A model generated the notes under the pieces. That model had not been told where the DNA came from, made no database searches, and worked only from the letters and a program-made list of their open reading frames with translations. A DNA stretch of 64,000 bases, from contig NC_047071.1 in assembly GCF_902459465.1 (NCBI RefSeq), forward strand, positions 14,404,385 to 14,468,384, in the 5' to 3' direction. A program made the position numbers and the translations under genes. Below are positions 49,301 through 59,392 of this stretch, in pieces. The DNA is from Asterias rubens. Lineage: Eukaryota > Echinodermata > Asteroidea > Forcipulatida > Asteriidae. How positions within the stretch are numbered: the stretch's first letter is position 1; every line of letters starts with the position of its first letter.

Positions 49301-52300
49301 CAAAAAGAGATATTTACATGGTGTTATCGAAACCTCTTTCAACCATGCAAAATTTAAAATCCTACTAATTTTTATAAAACTTGAATACCTTTCATCATGT
49401 GTTGCTATTGTTCTTGTTTAACCTTAGAAATACAAGCAAAACAAATTTCATTAATACTTTTTATTTTTTATATTTTTTTATGTTAGGAAGAGTCCCCGTA
49501 GACACACCCCTAGGAAATCCGACGCACCGTTTGTGTTGAAGACGCGGGTCGTCAAGGAAACACCAGGCAAGAAGCAAGTCCTGCAGGCGATGCTTAAGAA
49601 GCAAGAACGTGCAAGGTATTTCATAGAGATTGATGCAGCTGACTGGGCAAACAGATTTTTTTTTCTAAAATTTAATTTTGGGGTTCAATTTTTGAAGTTG
49701 GTCTGAAAACAGCTAATTCTTGTTATGATCTTAAAAGACACGGATTTTGTTTGTCTGTTTGTTTGTTTGTTTATTAGACAACACAAAAATATTATTTCCA
49801 TTTTGGTCCTCTATAAAAGCACATTAAAAAAACGCTCAATAAGGCAAGGATACAGTAAAATAAGAAGTATAAAAATACTTGTTTTTGATGGCAAGAATTA
49901 CTTGATTATTTTTTATTGTAAATCATGAACTCTGTGTTTATGGTTACTGAGGTAGCCATCTTTAACCTGGTTGTTCTCTGACAAGAGAGGATGCTAATAC
50001 AGTTCAATGTAATATATCCCCAGATGTGGCACTTGTGTCCACAAGCAAGACACTTAAAGACACTGGACACTATTGGTAATTGTCAAAGACCAGTCTTCTC
50101 ACTTGGTGTATCTCAACATATGCATAAAATAACAAGCATGTGAAAATTTGAGCACAATCGGGCGTCGAAGTTGCGAGATAATAATGGAAGAAAAAAAACC
50201 TTGTGACATGAAGTTGTGTGGTTGATTTCGAGACCTCAAATTCTAAATCTGAGGTCTCAAAATCAAATTCGTGGAAAATTACTTCTTTCTCGAAAACTAT
50301 GTCACTTCAGAGGGAGCCGTTTCTCCCATTACTCGTCACCAAGTAAGGTTTTATGCTAATAATTATTTTGAGTAATTACCAATAGTGTCCACTGCCTTTA
50401 ACCATTGCTTCTTCCTTCGGATGGGATGTATAAAGCCATTGGTAAAGTTGATTTGCCTCTTACTGTAGTTTACCGTCTGTTCTTTAAACCAGGAAAATTT
50501 CCACGTCTGGTGGGGAGAAGGTTGTGCCTCCAACCCCATCATCAAGAATTGTACAAGAATCACCGTTAAAAACTATGCAAGGTTAGTGTGTAATGCATTA
50601 AAGTATTGACTGCTTCGAGATGGTTAAAACTACAAATTCTGAGTTTATCCCTGTCGCAGTCTAATTTCAGCAGAATGTAATGCTTTGACTCCTGAGGAGA
50701 TCCCTGGGTGTTTTATTTGAAAATAATAGGCTTCCGGAATCAATAAGTGAGTCCTTGTTTTACAATTGAACTTTTAAAAGCTTCCTTTATTGATACAGAT
50801 CAAAAGGTTTTTTTTTCTTCTTTAAAATCTGGCATTTACACACAAATCTAATGGCATGACAGATACAATGTGCTGGGCCAAGTGCTATATTCAAAATCAG
50901 CCAAGATACAATCATGTTTTGACATTGTTCGGGACCATTGGCCAATTCTGTACTTTTGAAATGAAATCGTTGTGAGAAAAGATTCCTGTCTATTTATGAA
51001 GTTTCAAAATAAGTAATAGTGTGCTTGTGACTTATTTTATCACATTGTAAACAGCCTGGCCCAAAATACTGGCACCAGTTAATCGCAGCAGGCCGCCTTA
51101 TGAAAATCCAGACATTGTTTTTCTTGCAAGTGCTGAATTATTTGGTAAGAACCCCATTTTGTTGAGCCCTGGTGTCGGAATTTGCCTCATACTCTTTTCT
51201 CTCAGTCTCCTTTTCCGGAATGTCATTATAATCAAATAAGTAAAGGATTCTTTATTGTTAAATATTGCAGCATCAAATACCCGCCGTAGTAGTCCACGCA
51301 TCAAACCCAAGAATCCGGGCCATCGACGCAGCTTCTACTCTCTAAGCAGCTCGACCGATCTGAAACGGGCTCGTGAACTTGCATCCAGAATTGCTGGCAA
51401 GACATCACCGACGCCGTCTTTGAACAAATCAATGAAGATTGCGAGCAGGAAGTCCTTCCTTAGTGAGATCGTCAGTCCAGGGACTCTGAAGGGCATAATG
51501 GGACGTCCAATTGGGTTTGAATCCCCAAGTAAGAACATGCCACCCGGCGATAGTTTGGAGTCGCCAAGTAGGAATACACGTTCCCAAGTTGATTTAGCGC
51601 CACCTACAGAATCCCTTACTAAAACTGATGTGGGAAATAAGGAAGAGCAGCTGGGTAAAGGAAAGGGAATGTTTAAAACACCCGTCAGGACACCGAGACG
51701 TATTAACTTCAACTCGCCTGCAAAGAGCACTTCTAGTTTGCCCAAACAAACTACTGGGTCTTCAAGTGCAGATGGTGTGCCACTTAAAAATGAGGCCCAA
51801 GTGTTGAACCTTGCAGAAGACAAGTCAGTTGTCCCTCTGAACTCATCGCCCAGTGACAAATCAAAAACTGCCAACGATGTCGGAGCTTCTTCTATGTCAA
51901 AGGTCACTTCAAAATCAAGTGAAAAAAGAACTGAACAATGTTTTAGCAAGTCTGCTAATGGGAAACAGCAGTTGCTTCAAACTAAAAAGTCCCCTGTAAC
52001 TGCTAAGCTTGAGCTAAATGTCGAGGCAAAAGACTCATTGTTGGTAACACCTGAAAAACCTCCACAGGTAGAAACGGACTTCCTAACTCCGAGTAGAAGA
52101 AGTTTAAGACTTCTGAAATCACCTGATCAAACTCTTGTCCAATTTGCTCATCCTGAATCAGGAAGTGACAATCCAAAGATCAAGGCGTCACAAGGAGACA
52201 AAGGTTTACCGACCCAAAATAATTTTCTTAAGATCCCCACTAGTAGAAAACGTAAAGAGACCGACAGAAGCCCTTCACCGAATTCCCGTGTTATCGTTCA

Positions 52301-54036
52301 CACGCCGTCACCTCGCAAACAGACAAAGTCGATCACTCCGAGCTCCCTCCACAAGTGGCAGCGACGAAAGAAACCCAGGTACGAGTCGCCAGAAAGATCC
52401 ACTTTATCCATTATCGAGAAGATTACACCACCTTCTATTAAACGCACACAATCCACCACCACCCTTTCTCCGTCACAGTCACCAAAGTTTGGAAAAGTAA
52501 CTCCACCGTCTAAACGAAAAGCAAAAGCGCTCAGCTCTGCAAAGAAGCTCAAATCGGAAACGCCCGAGGATCAAAAGCGGAAATGTACAAAACAGACTAA
52601 ACTTGGAACAGTGTGTAAAGCAAATGTGAATCTCTTAACGCTCATCACGGATTTGGACCCCCAAGACACCGGCAAGATGCAAACGCGCAGTCGCTCACGA
52701 GAAGAGGACTCAACACCGGCTAAGAAAGATACTCAATCCGTCCCGCAAGAAGTTGAGTCATTCACCTTCTTGGACACTCACTTAGACGACTCGGACGACG
52801 ATGTGGACTTTCCAAATCTCATCTCGCCTGTTCGTAAATCTGCAACAAAGAAAACTCCTGAGGAGACTTCGGACAGTGGAAATCCTCCCGCCGGATCTCA
52901 CAGATTGTCCAAGTTGTCGGTTAGAAGCTCCACTTCGGTTTTTGAAGAGGAGAGCTTCGCCTCAGCGGACGAGGTATTCCTGCAAGATTCGCCCCCATCC
53001 GGCTCAAAGAAACTACGCGTCACCACACCATTGACCACAGTTGGACTATTTACATTAATGAACTCGCCCATGGTGTCATCGGCCAAAGATAAGGTGCCCT
53101 TGAGATCCAAAGTTTCCTTCGACCAACCAACGAGTAAGTCCAAAACATTCTGACTTTTCTCAAATTGTTTTTGTCAAACTGTTCTTACATCAGGGCCAAA
53201 TTTCATAAAGCTGTTAAGCGTAAATTCTGCTTGACAAAATTTTACGGAAAGCATAAATTGAGTGGGGCACCAGCCACAACCATGTCAACTTCATGTAATT
53301 TTGGATGGGTAACCTGTTTCTGTTAAGCAATACTGTTCTGCTTACATACAAGTTTTTGTGCTTACATGCTTTATAAAATTTGGCTCTGTATACCTAAAGA
53401 AGTTGTTTGCTGCTACTAATTACATACAGCACATGTACATGTAGTAGGATTTGAAACTTTTCGTGGTGGGAGAATAATTGGTGTTTTTTTCGCAGTAGCA
53501 CCATGTGTAAATCTCTTTCGAGTAGCGCTGGTTCTGAAAAGAACCAGTGGTTGACAACTCAACGTTTCGAACATTATGCTCTGATATTTAGGAGAAAGAC
53601 CAACAGAGCATACTGATCGAGACGGTCAGAGGGGCAGGCCTGTCTGCTTCGTTTCTAAAAGGGCAAGGGTACCAAGGTATTTTCTCCTTGGTAAAGGGCA
53701 CCCTATGAGGAAATAGTTGATTTCTACTTGAATATTTCAAGGGCACCAAGGCAATGACATGGAGGCGATCACCCTCGTTGCCTCTATGAAGTATCATGCC
53801 TAATTTTGGCAGCGTTAAAACATAAGCTATTTTATAACTGATTTGATAAACTAATTATTGGCTTTGAAATTTGTTTTTCTCTTTCAGGAAAAGGAGGTCG
53901 ACAGCTTTATACAACAGGCTCCCAGTCCTCATCTGAATCTTTCAACCACAACATGGTCAAAAGGTCCTCATCTCTGGATATGAGACGTCTGAGCGATAAC
54001 AGTCCAGTAGGTAAGGCCGACAAGACCGGAGAATGA
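37399..54036 (+). CDS. TICRR: Treslin / TICRR, TopBP1-interacting replication origin firing factor, 20 coding exons
   Basis: Coding exons: 37399-38145, 38865-39279, 39792-40234, 40704-40956, 41691-41811, 42612-42793, 43100-43288, 43428-43501, 43937-44032, 44437-44739, 45587-45669, 46043-46228, 47519-47615, 47748-47784, 48309-48441, 49487-49615, 50493-50581, 51055-51144, 51271-53133, 53888-54036. Every junction keeps frame, giving 1,892 residues (human about 1,910). Treslin/Sld3 joins CDK-dependent TopBP1 binding to CDC45 loading on the MCM helicase in the nucleus (established). The N-terminal third is the Treslin_N/vWA-like region (WDGPDVSSPVK, FMPCPVSRSELEEF, FWIDSSPW). Residues about 784-900 match the Sld3-Treslin domain. 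Exons 13-19 follow human Treslin through VRHPSLAD, VRRNLF, SPKK, ETPGKK and RRSSPRIK. The tail is basic and rich in SP/TP. Intron 1's donor (AAG|GTTGAA) is weak. Exon 18 is the least certain. Confidence 0.94.
38146..38864. other. TICRR intron 1, AT-rich
   Basis: It is noncoding. An AT-rich inverted repeat lies at about 38185-38285 (ATTAAATCAAATACC with TTTATTTGATTT), and the motif CACAATCCAAA(C/T)TAAAGTGGA recurs at about 38317 and 38396. Confidence 0.5.
41028..41108 (-). repeat. Family K repeat in TICRR intron 4
   Basis: It is the inverted copy of the block order seen at 8586-8664. It starts about 70 bases after TICRR exon 4. Confidence 0.6.
41232..41535 (+). repeat. tRNA-derived SINE interrupted by a family D hairpin
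   Basis: An A box (GATCTAGTGGTAAGACATC) at about 41239 and a B box (CTTCAAATCCC) at about 41517 belong to one tRNA-like unit. The 41257-41503 segment between them is a family D element with ends GGGCCCAATTTCATAGAGC and GCTCTATGAAATTGGGCCC. Confidence 0.7.
41874..42401. repeat. Two partial family A elements joined
   Basis: A left-complete copy (41874 to about 42216) runs into the right half of another (to 42401, ending ACCAAATGTGTACCTTCCC). The join at CAATGACTTCTGG lacks the expected ends. Confidence 0.6.
42415..42545. repeat. GCTATGGCT-type inverted repeat
   Basis: CTACAGCTATGGCTATGACT pairs with GCTGCAGCCATAG. The same type occurs at 63875-63985 (GGTGGCTTTGGCTG with AGCCAAAGCCATAGCCACC). 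Confidence 0.5.
44800..44945 (-). repeat. Family F-like element in TICRR intron 10
   Basis: CCACGGAGGCCATGGCCTCC, TGCCCTTTGCAAAGTGGCC and CCAGGCCTG blocks are as in 34695-34830. Confidence 0.5.
45145..45230. repeat. AAT microsatellite with retroposon tail
   Basis: (AAT)n is followed by GACATTTATAAAGCGCC and GCGCTTTAAAG, the inverted match of 21575-21620. Confidence 0.5.
46240..46488. repeat. Family E hairpin element at the TICRR exon 12 donor
   Basis: The ends CAGGGCCCGACTTCAAGGCT and AGCCATGACATTGGGCCCTG pair. It begins only about 11 bases after the exon 12 splice donor (46228/46229). Confidence 0.65.
46531..46868. repeat. 46-bp minisatellite in TICRR intron 12
   Basis: Seven complete units beginning CTAGACCCACCCTCC start at 46531, 46577, 46623, 46669, 46715, 46761 and 46807, with a partial eighth at 46853. 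The units are almost identical; unit 2 has one substitution (GGTTGCT). The near-identity indicates recent expansion. Confidence 0.95.
46855..46935 (+). pseudogene. Decayed duplicate of the 3' end of TICRR exon 12
   Basis: About 80 bases match 46155-46234 with roughly a dozen differences (shared ATCTTACAAGT, CTTCATCTCACGGGT and AGCATAAGGTACA). The copy keeps the splice donor. In the exon's frame a GAA codon has become TAA, so it could not be translated. Confidence 0.75.
47007..47364. repeat. Family H element with AGTCGCGACT palindromes
   Basis: The inverted ends CTGGGCGACTAGTG and CACTAGTCGCCCAG enclose repeated GTCGCGACT motifs next to both ends. It is noncoding and about 355 bp. It resembles family C in design (palindromes near the ends, plain centre) but not in sequence. 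Confidence 0.75.
49168..49375. repeat. Family G foldback element in TICRR intron 15
   Basis: AAATCTCTTTTTGAGTAGTG and CATTACTCAAAAAGAGAT are inverted ends, with GGTTCTGAAAAGAACC and GGTTCTTTTCAGAAC inside. Confidence 0.7.
50056..50400. repeat. Family A element in TICRR intron 16
   Basis: It is a full copy with ends AAAGACACTGGACACTATTG and ACCAATAGTGTCCACTGCC. Confidence 0.75.
51271..53133 (+). CDS. TICRR: TICRR exon 19, long C-terminal SP/TP-rich exon
   Basis: This single 1,863-base exon encodes about 621 residues, a third of the protein, in one open frame. It begins with NTRRSSPRIKPK and SFYSLSSS, which match the human SLRRSPRIK and SASFYSV region. It is dominated by Ser, Thr, Pro and Lys with many S/T-P sites, the composition of a disordered CDK-regulated tail. 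In human Treslin the corresponding tail binds BET proteins (established). Two acidic runs, DDSDDDVDF and EEESFASADE, stand out near the end. It ends at ACGA|GTAAGT, and the frame resumes at 53888. Confidence 0.92.
53190..53387. repeat. Family D hairpin element
   Basis: CAGGGCCAAATTTCATAAAG pairs with CTTTATAAAATTTGGCTCTG. It begins about 57 bases after TICRR exon 19. Confidence 0.65.
53510..53802. repeat. Family G fragment abutting a family F element
   Basis: A family G piece (GAGTAGCGCTGGTTCTGAAA, 53510-53633) lacks its right end and is directly followed by a family F element (53636-53802, CTGTCTGCTTCGTTTCTAAA to GAAGTATCATGCCT). Confidence 0.6.
54001..54036 (+). other. TICRR: Alternative donor inside the last TICRR exon
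   Basis: Within exon 20 the sequence CCAGTAG|GTAAGG at 54008/54009 is a good splice donor, 28 bases before the TGA used here. If it is used, the reading frame continues in a further exon I could not find in the next 2 kb. The reconstructed length already equals the human protein, so ending at 54036 is preferred. Confidence 0.35.
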
Positions 54037-54404
54037 GGTGGTATTCACGCTGAACGCAGAAACTGCAAAGCTATTTATTTAATGTAAGCGCAGTAGCCTA
54101 GTACTATGAAGTCTGAATAACTGTCACTCGCACGCAGGAGGTGTAGTATATTGCACGCGTGATATATCGCTTGCTACATACACATATGAAAGGATGTTGG
54201 CATACAGAGGTCGTGCTTGATGGTGAATCAATGCGAGCAAAATACTGAGAAGTATGGGCTAAAGTAACAAAATAATGACGTGATTAATTTCGGGGGACAA
54301 TACATAGCTCCCTTAGTATAGTATTTGAAGTTGACACACACGTTTTTACACTCCCATTTACCATAGGGAGCTAATATCAACTCTCCGCCCTCAAACCGTA
54401 GCCA

Positions 54405-54537
54405 ACTTTCACCGAGCTGCTTAAGCACAAAAAGCCAGTCTACATATACCATGCCACATGTACAATCTGTAGCTGGTGTCCTGCTTTTTTTTTGCTGAGC
54501 AGTATTTTTTGCTTAAGCAGCTCTATGGATTTGGGCG
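54405..54537. repeat. Family D hairpin element, short
   Basis: CACCGAGCTGCTTAAGCAC pairs with GCTTAAGCAGCTCTATGG. Confidence 0.55.
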
Positions 54538-54829
54538 TTTGTTATATTGTTGTAGCTACAATAACTGAAACATTCCAACTTTGTTTCCAAGGTATTGAAC
54601 AGCAATAATTCTATTAGGGACTCAGACATCCTACTTTTCATTGCAACGGTTTTGGTACCTTTTGTAGAGCAAGTTCTTGGCCATGACATGAATCCCAACT
54701 CACTGTGATTAAATATGTACACACTGTATGTAGTATAATTTACCTGTAGAAGTTTCAGCTTTGTTAGTGGTCAAGTGTTTGAGAGAAAAAGTAAACATTA
54801 CTGTACAAGCCGAAACGATTTTTGTGTGT

Positions 54830-54985
54830 GAAACAGTTTTACTCATTTGTCAAAAACAACAGCCCCTTAGCAAGAAATATTTCAAGGGAGGCTTTCTACC
54901 ATCATCATCTTTAAACTGTGTAAGCAGAATGTAAATCTGTGGAAGCTTGTGTTTTGTGTCTGACAAAAAGTACTCAAACCCGTTT
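54830..54985. repeat. Family J half element
   Basis: GGCTTTCTACCATCATCATC, GTAAATCTGTGGA and AAAAAGTAC match the right arm of 12005-12428. Confidence 0.5.
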
Positions 54986-55990
54986 TTTTTAGTGAACAGC
55001 TCCTTAGATGTGTCAATACTAAGTGGACATTACAAAACTATGAAAGAAATACAAACTGTGAGGTAAAATTTTTTTCAAATTTGTCTTAAGAGTATTATCA
55101 ACAAAAAATTATACAAGGTTAGTGTTTTTCTAACACTGGTGGTTTAACTCAAAGATTTTGCACATAGTGTTTTTAATAAAAAAAAGGAAGTTTATTCGGA
55201 AGAAAACAACATTGAATATTGATTCCTAATTTGTGTTTCATTTTTTTCATTTATTAATTTCACAGGTAAAATTCAATTACAGACAATAAGAACAGTAAGA
55301 AAACAAAAACATGTACATACAATTAGGAGAGAGAAAAAAGAAAAAAGTAGCACCCCTGATGGTGTTGTTTATTTGTGATGTTTAAAAAAATATGTTTCAA
55401 AAGTAGATATAATTACTGCCCTGACAAAAGTGGATTAAATGTGAAATTGCAGGAAATAAACACTATCATAAATAGATTGACATGTATACTCTCCTCTTTC
55501 TGAATCTTCCAATTCATTGGTAGTGGATCCCCTACCCAAAGTTCCATCTGTTTAGGGATGAAGACGCCACAACTATGCCCAGAAAATATAATTATATGTA
55601 AAAACCACTTTCTTTAGGCTGAAGTCAAAGAAAATATGTCATTTATGAGGCAGGTTTGTTGAAGGAAATTTGAAGATTTCATTTTCAAATTTAAAAAAGT
55701 ATTCACACATTAACATGAGACTAAAATAAAAAAAATTAATATGTTTTAAAAATTATCAAGTTGTTAGGAGTCAGTTCAGGTTAATATTTGACATTATGTA
55801 CTCGTGGTCAAAAAAATGAATTTGTTTATACGTGAGTGGAAAGGCCTTGAGGTGCAAGTATACAAAAATGCATGTTCAATTCAAAATATGCCCCGTTGCC
55901 ATGGGTATAGCCTATTTTGTTTTAAATTTGAATTTCAACCGTATGCTATTTTTGCATCATGCATTAGAGTATGTTTTTAGAAAAAGAAAA

Positions 55991-56184
55991 CAAAATTCTA
56001 AATCTGAGGTCTCAAAATCAAAATCGTGGAAAATTACCTCTTTCTCGAAAACTATGTCACTTTAGAGGGAGCTGTTTCTCACAATGATTTATGCTATTAA
56101 CAGCTCTCCATTGCTTGTTACCAAGTAAGTTTTTATGCTAACATTTATTTTGAGTAATTACCAATAGTCATCCAGTGCCTTTAA
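55991..56184. repeat. Family A element, right half
   Basis: It runs from TCTAAATCTGAGGTCTC to ACCAATAGTCATCCAGTGCC and corresponds to the right half of 50056-50400. Confidence 0.65.
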
Positions 56185-56281
56185 CATGAGAATAAATTAA
56201 AAGAATTAAAATGTTTTTAAAGTCATAAAGTTGTTAACAATTTTATAAATAAACTCTGATACAGCTAACATTTCCTGACAA

Positions 56282-58203
56282 TTATAATTTGGAGATTTTC
56301 CCCAATTCATCGTTAAGGATTATGAAGATGGCTGTAGACTCAGTGTAAGTTATTTTTCCATCTGCACTTTTAAGACGTCCCCTCAAGAAGATTTTTCGTC
56401 CTTCCCTCTTTTGAATGGTTGCTTCCATTAAAATGGCTGCTCTCATTGGTGTTGGGCTGTAAGGAAAAAAGGGATGAATGAGTAAATTTGGTTAAAGTTT
56501 TATAAACTAGCCGTCTCTCCACACTAAAATTGTTTTGCATCACGTGATGAAAGATTTGCTGGGGAAAAAAAACCTACAAAGATGCATCAAATGTTACCAA
56601 TAGTATGGCACTTGGTCCAGGTAAATTTTGATGCTACCAAATCTTTTGAGTAATTACCATTGGTGTCCAGCGCCTTTAACCCTGACATCAGATCTGCTTT
56701 TAATAACGTGATTTTGTTTGCAAATTTACTCACTTAATAAAACTAATGTTAAGATTTCCAGTGACAACCTTCTCATTTGTATGTCTTCTGGCTAGAGTTC
56801 CAGTAATCGCATCATGCATTGTGGCACTTGCACCTCCATGTGCCCATCTGTAACAAAGACAAATTGGACTTGTTATTAGATTGCTTCAAAGGCAAAGTAT
56901 ACTTTTGATTTTTGGAACTATTCAATGAACCGATCCGGCCTGTCAATCAAACTGTGCGCGTTCACCCATTTGACCAGCAATGTTTGTGGTCGGACAAACT
57001 CGGTCATGCGTGCGCGTATATTTGGCACGCGCGGCAGAATTGTACAGAATGTCATTGGGAGTGCTCGTACACGTGTCTTGCTCACGTGCGCGGTGGGTGG
57101 AGCTTAGTGGAAAGCCGGAACGGTCCATTGTTGTAAACCTAGATGTATACAATAAAACACACCTGGATTTACAGTTGCCTTGCTCAAGGCAGTCGAATCA
57201 TCACGCCGCTCTGTACAAAACCTACCCGTATACACTGTGCGCAACAAACAACGCACGACGCGAAGCCCCATGCACATTGGCATGCGTCGGCCTCCGCATG
57301 CGAATAGTGGTACAATGGCGGATGACTTGTGCACAGTAGTCGTACGATGTGACAGTGTGTATATACAGGTGGTATGTGCGGTGTGATTACACGCACCACG
57401 CACAGTGTATACGGGTGGATTAACAACGACGTTCTTTTCGGAGTGAATAATGCGACTGCCTTGAGCAAGGCTGGGTTTACTGAGGCAATGGCCTTGGTTG
57501 CCCCTGGTCATGGCAGCCTTTTAAAAGTTTCCCATTTCAAATGGAGTGCCCAGAAAAACCCAGAGTACATCCTCACTGGGTCTACATGTCACTCTAAAAA
57601 CCTCCCTGTTCAATTGTGAATTCCAACTCTCCAAGTCCCCTTGAGCCTGACCTATTTCATTGTCATCAAGTTGACCTGGAAACTGGCTACAAAAAAATGT
57701 GTTTTTGCCTCAGATTCTATGTAAATTTGAACCATTTCTTGGTAATTTTGAAACAGATAAAATTGTTATTTTTTGTTGGGTGGGGGGGGGGGGCTAGTAT
57801 AACCACAGATGTCAAAATTTCTATAAGAAAAAAACACAGAGTACAGCAACCCCATTACTAGGTCTACTCTGGTTAGACCTAGTCCTACCAGGACTAGGGT
57901 CACTCTCCACTGCTCCGTTTTTTAACCATACCCTGTAGGACCCTGAGCGTCCTTTCCAAACTGACAAACTCCAACGACCTTCTCCCGTCCCTTGTGAAGA
58001 AACAGGGCGTGGTCAATGACCTGTCCATTAATCGTCGTAACGCTGGTGAATATAGGTGCTGTTCGTTTGTCGATTCTTGAGTCAAATATTTTCTGCCATC
58101 CCTCCGTAGCGGCTAGTCTTGAAAGCAGCTCTTCGGTCTCTTTAAGTCTGTCATTCTGCGGCGTTATCAACATTAGATTTGAGAGCTTCTCCAAACTTCC
58201 AGC
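56282..58203 (-). CDS. THEM4-like acyl-CoA thioesterase, hotdog fold, 3 coding exons
   Basis: Coding exons on the minus strand: 58203-57932, 56847-56734 and 56456-56282, in matching phases. The first in-frame ATG is at 58173, giving 176 residues. If an upstream coding exon exists the frame opens at 58203, and I found none. The fold is a single hotdog domain. The signature HGGASATMHD places His84 and Asp93 where human THEM4 has its HGGAIATMID catalytic pair. The strands around it (VTGNLNISFIK, RKIFLRGRLKS, YTESTAIFIIL) align with THEM4 to its end. Such enzymes hydrolyse medium- to long-chain acyl-CoA. Human THEM4 carries an N-terminal mitochondrial extension, and none is seen here, so location is open; a PaaI-type relative is the alternative. 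It is tail-to-tail with TICRR and head-to-head with the unknown gene at 59393. Confidence 0.85.
56625..56680. repeat. Family A end fragment
   Basis: Only the terminal part is left (GAGTAATTACCATTGGTGTC then CAGCGCC), inside intron 2 of the THEM4-like gene. Confidence 0.5.
57175..57474. repeat. 300-bp hairpin element in the THEM4-like gene intron
   Basis: TGCCTTGCTCAAGGCAGTCG at the left pairs with CGACTGCCTTGAGCAAGGC at the right. The inner pair is CCCGTATACACTGTGCG with CGCACAGTGTATACGGG. It has a high CpG content compared with its surroundings. Confidence 0.75.
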
Positions 58204-58524
58204 CTAGTTCAAAAATTAATAATAGAAAACATTTGTGATAACAAATAACAATATTAATTCAAACAGTTAAATGTTAACTGGCCCATCTTGTTGTGCTGAA
58301 ACACCGGTAGTGTTATGGCTCTCTTTTATCTATCTCTTATGACTATGAATGACTGTTGACCGATGGTATAAAAGAGAGCCAGAACAAGCTGTTCTGATCG
58401 TCAGAAACTCAATTGAGATGCTATAGAACTTCGGTCCCCTCCAAAGAACACAGATTGGGAGTCTGTCTCCAGAAGAAGGTCAGAGCATGGAGGAAGGAAA
58501 ATAGCCAGAGCATACGAAACGACG

Positions 58525-58720
58525 AGTCAAAATCGACGAGTCAAAATCAATGGTTCTTTTCAGAACCACCCCAACTCATTACGTCTCCAGAAGACAATCA
58601 GTGCATATATGCATACTGATAAAAACGTTGAGTTGAAACCAATGGTTCTTTTCAGAACCACCCCAACTCATTTATTTAAAGATAAAATATCACTATAAAA
58701 AACACTATACCGCAAACCTT
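58525..58720. repeat. Family G foldback element
   Basis: GGTTCTTTTCAGAACCACCC occurs twice (near 58551 and 58642), with CACCCCAACTCATT following each, and the CCGCAAACC block to the right is as in the copy at 10590. Confidence 0.6.
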
Positions 58721-59017
58721 TCTTTTATAATGTAATTTTAGCTGGTAACCCGTTTTTATAATCAATTTACGGATTAAAAATTAACCCTCTGGCTCTTTGT
58801 AATTTACCATTTTTTGTTACTCTAAATTACCATTTTCCAAAGTTGTCCTCTTCTATCTCAGGCACTTGTTCTCTGCAGCATTTGGAAGCATTTAATAGAC
58901 AAAATTATGTTAAAAATGTTTGCCAAAACTCCTCCCCCTTCCTCCTTTGACCATTGACTCGGCGACTTAACAGACCCGTTCCTCCATCCACCACATCACA
59001 CACACACCCACACTTAC

Positions 59018-59200
59018 CACACACACAGCCAAAGTAAACAGCTCCCTCCTGTGTCAAAGGATTTTTGCAAGCTATGCAGCGGCGCGACTTATGGGTTTAG
59101 TTTTTACATGCAAATAATGTGTGGAGAAATTCGGACACAGCTAGCAAGAAGTCATTATTTTAATTAGAGAGCCAAAATAATTTTTCATCAAGCATGATTT
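59018..59200 (-). promoter_or_regulatory. Candidate untranslated first exon of the THEM4-like gene
   Basis: A GTG|GTAAGT donor on the minus strand lies at 59018/59017. In the phase needed by the next exon (58203) the sequence upstream meets a stop with no ATG after it. Any exon ending here would therefore be noncoding, and translation would begin at 58173. The donor lies beside a CA-rich tract, which weakens the case. The outer limit is arbitrary. Confidence 0.3.
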
Positions 59201-59392
59201 GGCACTTATCTGGAGTTTTGTGTGGAAATCAACCCCTATACCTTCATTAGAGTCATAACAGACGCGCGCCAATCCATTTCACATTCTTTGTTATTATTTA
59301 CCCCCGAATAAAAATAGAATCGCCCTTATTATAAAGCGAACAAGTGGTGCTGGCGACCTTGAATGCGCATGCGCAAGTCAATGAAGTTCAAA

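Larger units (their letters stand above)
54037..56281. other. Tail-to-tail spacer between TICRR and the THEM4-like gene
   Basis: No coding region is seen on either strand. The spacer contains a family D hairpin (54405-54537), half of a family J hairpin (54830-54985), and the 3' half of a family A element (55991-56184). A canonical AATAAA occurs at 55175-55180 on the plus strand and could end TICRR after a 1.1 kb 3' untranslated region, but this is only a candidate. Confidence 0.5.
58204..59392. other. Divergent region between the THEM4-like gene and the unidentified gene
   Basis: There is no coding exon here. It contains a hairpin at 58315-58382 (GGCTCTCTTTTAT with ATAAAAGAGAGCC), a family G repeat (58525-58720), a CA-rich tract (58994-59030) and the candidate THEM4-like leader exon. 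The GC-richer 59340-59410 segment around the plus-strand ATG is the likely shared promoter. Confidence 0.5.

Noticed and set aside
51335-51949. 204-codon minus-strand frame
   Set aside because: It is the shadow of TICRR exon 19; the plus strand carries the conserved Treslin tail.
57104-57511. Overlapping frames of 94-135 codons on both strands around 57.2-57.5 kb
   Set aside because: They come from a CpG-rich inverted-repeat element and mirror each other, so they are not genes.
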